Shown here: in pieces, positions 63,073-64,000 of the stretch | How positions within the stretch are numbered: position 1 is the stretch's first letter | Layout: each line of letters opens with the position of its first letter | DNA from: Pseudomonas sp. LRP2-20 | GTDB taxonomy: Bacteria; Pseudomonadota; Gammaproteobacteria; Pseudomonadales; Pseudomonadaceae | NCBI RefSeq assembly: GCF_024349685.1 | Contig: NZ_AP025944.1 | Span: 5,597,001-5,661,000 of the forward strand | Length of the DNA: 64,000 nt | Direction of reading: 5' to 3' | Made by a program: the position numbers and the translations under genes | Notes under the pieces: generated by a model | Seen by the model: the letters and a program-made list of their open reading frames with translations, nothing else | Databases searched by the model: none | What the model was told of the DNA's origin: nothing

Positions 63073-63404
63073 ACTTTTTCCCCTTGGCCTTTGACGGTCG
63101 ACGCTGCGCTGGCGGCTTTGCCGTTGGCGGTCACTTGCGGCTTCTCGCCAATCTTGTAGGTTTCCAGAATTTCGTAGGTCACGGTGTCGCGGGTGACGTT
63201 GAAGTACTGGCGGCAGCCGGCAACGTGGTCCCACAGTTCATGGTGAATCCCGCGCGGGTTGTCACGGTAGAACATGTAGGTACCCCACTCCTCGTCGGAG
63301 CAGGCGTTAGGGTCCAGCGGGCGGGCGATGTGCGCCTGGCCAGAGGCGTGGAACTCTTCTTCGGAGCGCAGCTCGCCGCAGTGGGGACAGAAAATATGCA
63401 ACAT
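63069..63404 (-). CDS. soxD: Sarcosine oxidase delta subunit
   Basis: A 111-residue zinc-binding subunit of heterotetrameric sarcosine oxidase. The N-terminal MLHIFCPHCGELRSEEEF holds the first Cys pair; the family motif DEEWGTYMFYRDNPRG and HELWDHVAGCRQYFN (third ligands His/Cys) follow. It starts at ATG 63404, 14 bases after soxB, and overlaps soxA by four bases. Confidence 0.96.
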   Translation of the reverse strand: MLHIFCPHCGELRSEEEFHASGQAHIARPLDPNACSDEEWGTYMFYRDNPRGIHHELWDHVAGCRQYFNVTRDTVTYEILETYKIGEKPQVTANGKAASAASTVKGQGEKV

Positions 63405-63418
63405 GACGGTGTCTCCGG

Positions 63419-64000
63419 TTAGTGGGCGACGGCGGCGGCGCCGTGTTCGTCGATCAGTGCGCCGTTGTAGAAACGGTCCATGGAGAACGGCGCGGCCAGT
63501 GGGTGCATTTCGCCCTTGGCCAGGCTCGCGGCGAAGACGTTGCCCGAACCCGGGGTCGCCTTGAAGCCGCCAGTACCCCAACCGCAGTTGAAGAACATGT
63601 TCTTGACCGGGGTCTTGGTGATGATCGGGCAAGCGTCCGGCGAGGTGTCGACGATGCCGCCCCACTGGCGGTTCATGCGCACGCGCGAGAGGTTCGGGAA
63701 CATTTCGACGATGGCCTGCAGGGTGTGCTCGATCACCGGGTACGAACCGCGCTGGCCATAGCCGACCCAGCCGTCGATACCGGCACCGATCACCAGGTCG
63801 CCCTTGTCGGACTGGCTGATGTAGCCGTGCACGGCGTTGGACATGATCACCGAGTCGATGATCGGTTTGATCGGCTCGGATACCAGTGCTTGCAGCGGGT
63901 GCGATTCCAGCGGCAGGCGGAAGCCGGCCAGCTTGGCCATGTGCCCGGAGTTACCGGCGGTGACCACGCCGACGCGCTTGGCGCCGATGAAGCCTTTGTT
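63419..64000 (-). CDS. soxB: Sarcosine oxidase beta subunit, C-terminal part (cut by window edge)
   Basis: About 193 residues of the catalytic FAD/FMN subunit, which oxidises sarcosine to glycine and a C1 unit. The visible part has VVTAGNSGHMAKLAG, HGYISQSDKGDLVIGAGIDG, NRQWGGIVDTSPDACPIITK and the flavin-binding NCGWGTGGFKATPGSG. The frame continues past base 64000; the N-terminus and probably glyA lie beyond the window. It is the promoter-proximal gene of soxB-D-A-G-purU-fdhA as far as visible. Confidence 0.96.
   Translation of the reverse strand, partial: NKGFIGAKRVGVVTAGNSGHMAKLAGFRLPLESHPLQALVSEPIKPIIDSVIMSNAVHGYISQSDKGDLVIGAGIDGWVGYGQRGSYPVIEHTLQAIVEMFPNLSRVRMNRQWGGIVDTSPDACPIITKTPVKNMFFNCGWGTGGFKATPGSGNVFAASLAKGEMHPLAAPFSMDRFYNGALIDEHGAAAVAH

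Overview
The window is ordinary chromosomal DNA from a Pseudomonas of the P. putida group. The evidence is the high GC content, the many inverted pairs of the roughly 35-bp REP repeat typical of P. putida, and a gene order matching, as far as I remember, the region of the P. putida KT2440 chromosome that runs from the sarcosine oxidase genes past aceEF, the LPS core genes and glcB to the biotin operon. I see no phage, insertion sequence, CRISPR array, rRNA or tRNA gene. There are 49 protein genes, two of them cut by the window edges (a LysR regulator at the left, soxB at the right).

Layout. 1-9.4 kb: end of a LysR regulator, then two related 600-residue acyl-CoA dehydrogenases separated by a membrane diguanylate cyclase and a long periplasmic di-heme peroxidase-like protein with an AT-rich upstream region. 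The second dehydrogenase carries a PsrA-type operator. 9.1-14.0 kb: a small orphan gene and the tightly packed biotin operon bioB-F-H-C-D, with a BirA-type operator lying inside the start of the divergent comF. 14.1-21.5 kb: comF, modE, srkA, rarD, a GcvR-like ACT protein, malate synthase G (glcB) and a single-domain response regulator. 21.7-24.4 kb: a cNMP/CBS/nucleotidyltransferase protein translationally coupled to a DnaQ-like exonuclease. 24.8-30.2 kb: an iron-uptake module (ECF sigma factor, FecR, TonB receptor, PepSY membrane protein, 58-residue membrane protein). 30.3-33.3 kb: a 1008-residue protein resembling the DUF6543/dermonecrotic-toxin-like family. 33.3-40.3 kb: the LPS inner-core operon waaF-waaC-waaG-waaP followed by three more kinase-fold proteins. 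40.5-48.1 kb: glnE and the divergent aceEF operon. 48.6-56.8 kb: dipA, msrA, a GST, a retropepsin-like protease, an acyltransferase, an amino-acid permease and a DUF2780 protein. 56.9-64 kb: one-carbon catabolism, soxB-D-A-G, purU and fdhA, which turn sarcosine into glycine, formaldehyde/5,10-methylene-THF and then formate.

Regulatory reading gives the most interesting results. Identical TGTAGT/ACTACA half-sites occur upstream of aceE with a 3-bp spacer (two sites, 52 bp centre to centre) and upstream of glcB with a 14-bp spacer, which fits the two-spacing rule I recall for the KDPG-responsive regulator RccR. Two copies of a 243-bp element with 73-bp near-perfect terminal inverted repeats sit in intergenic DNA at 24.4 and 48.2 kb; its centre has further short stems and I do not recognise it. 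REP pairs interrupt the sarcosine operon between soxA and soxG and between purU and fdhA.
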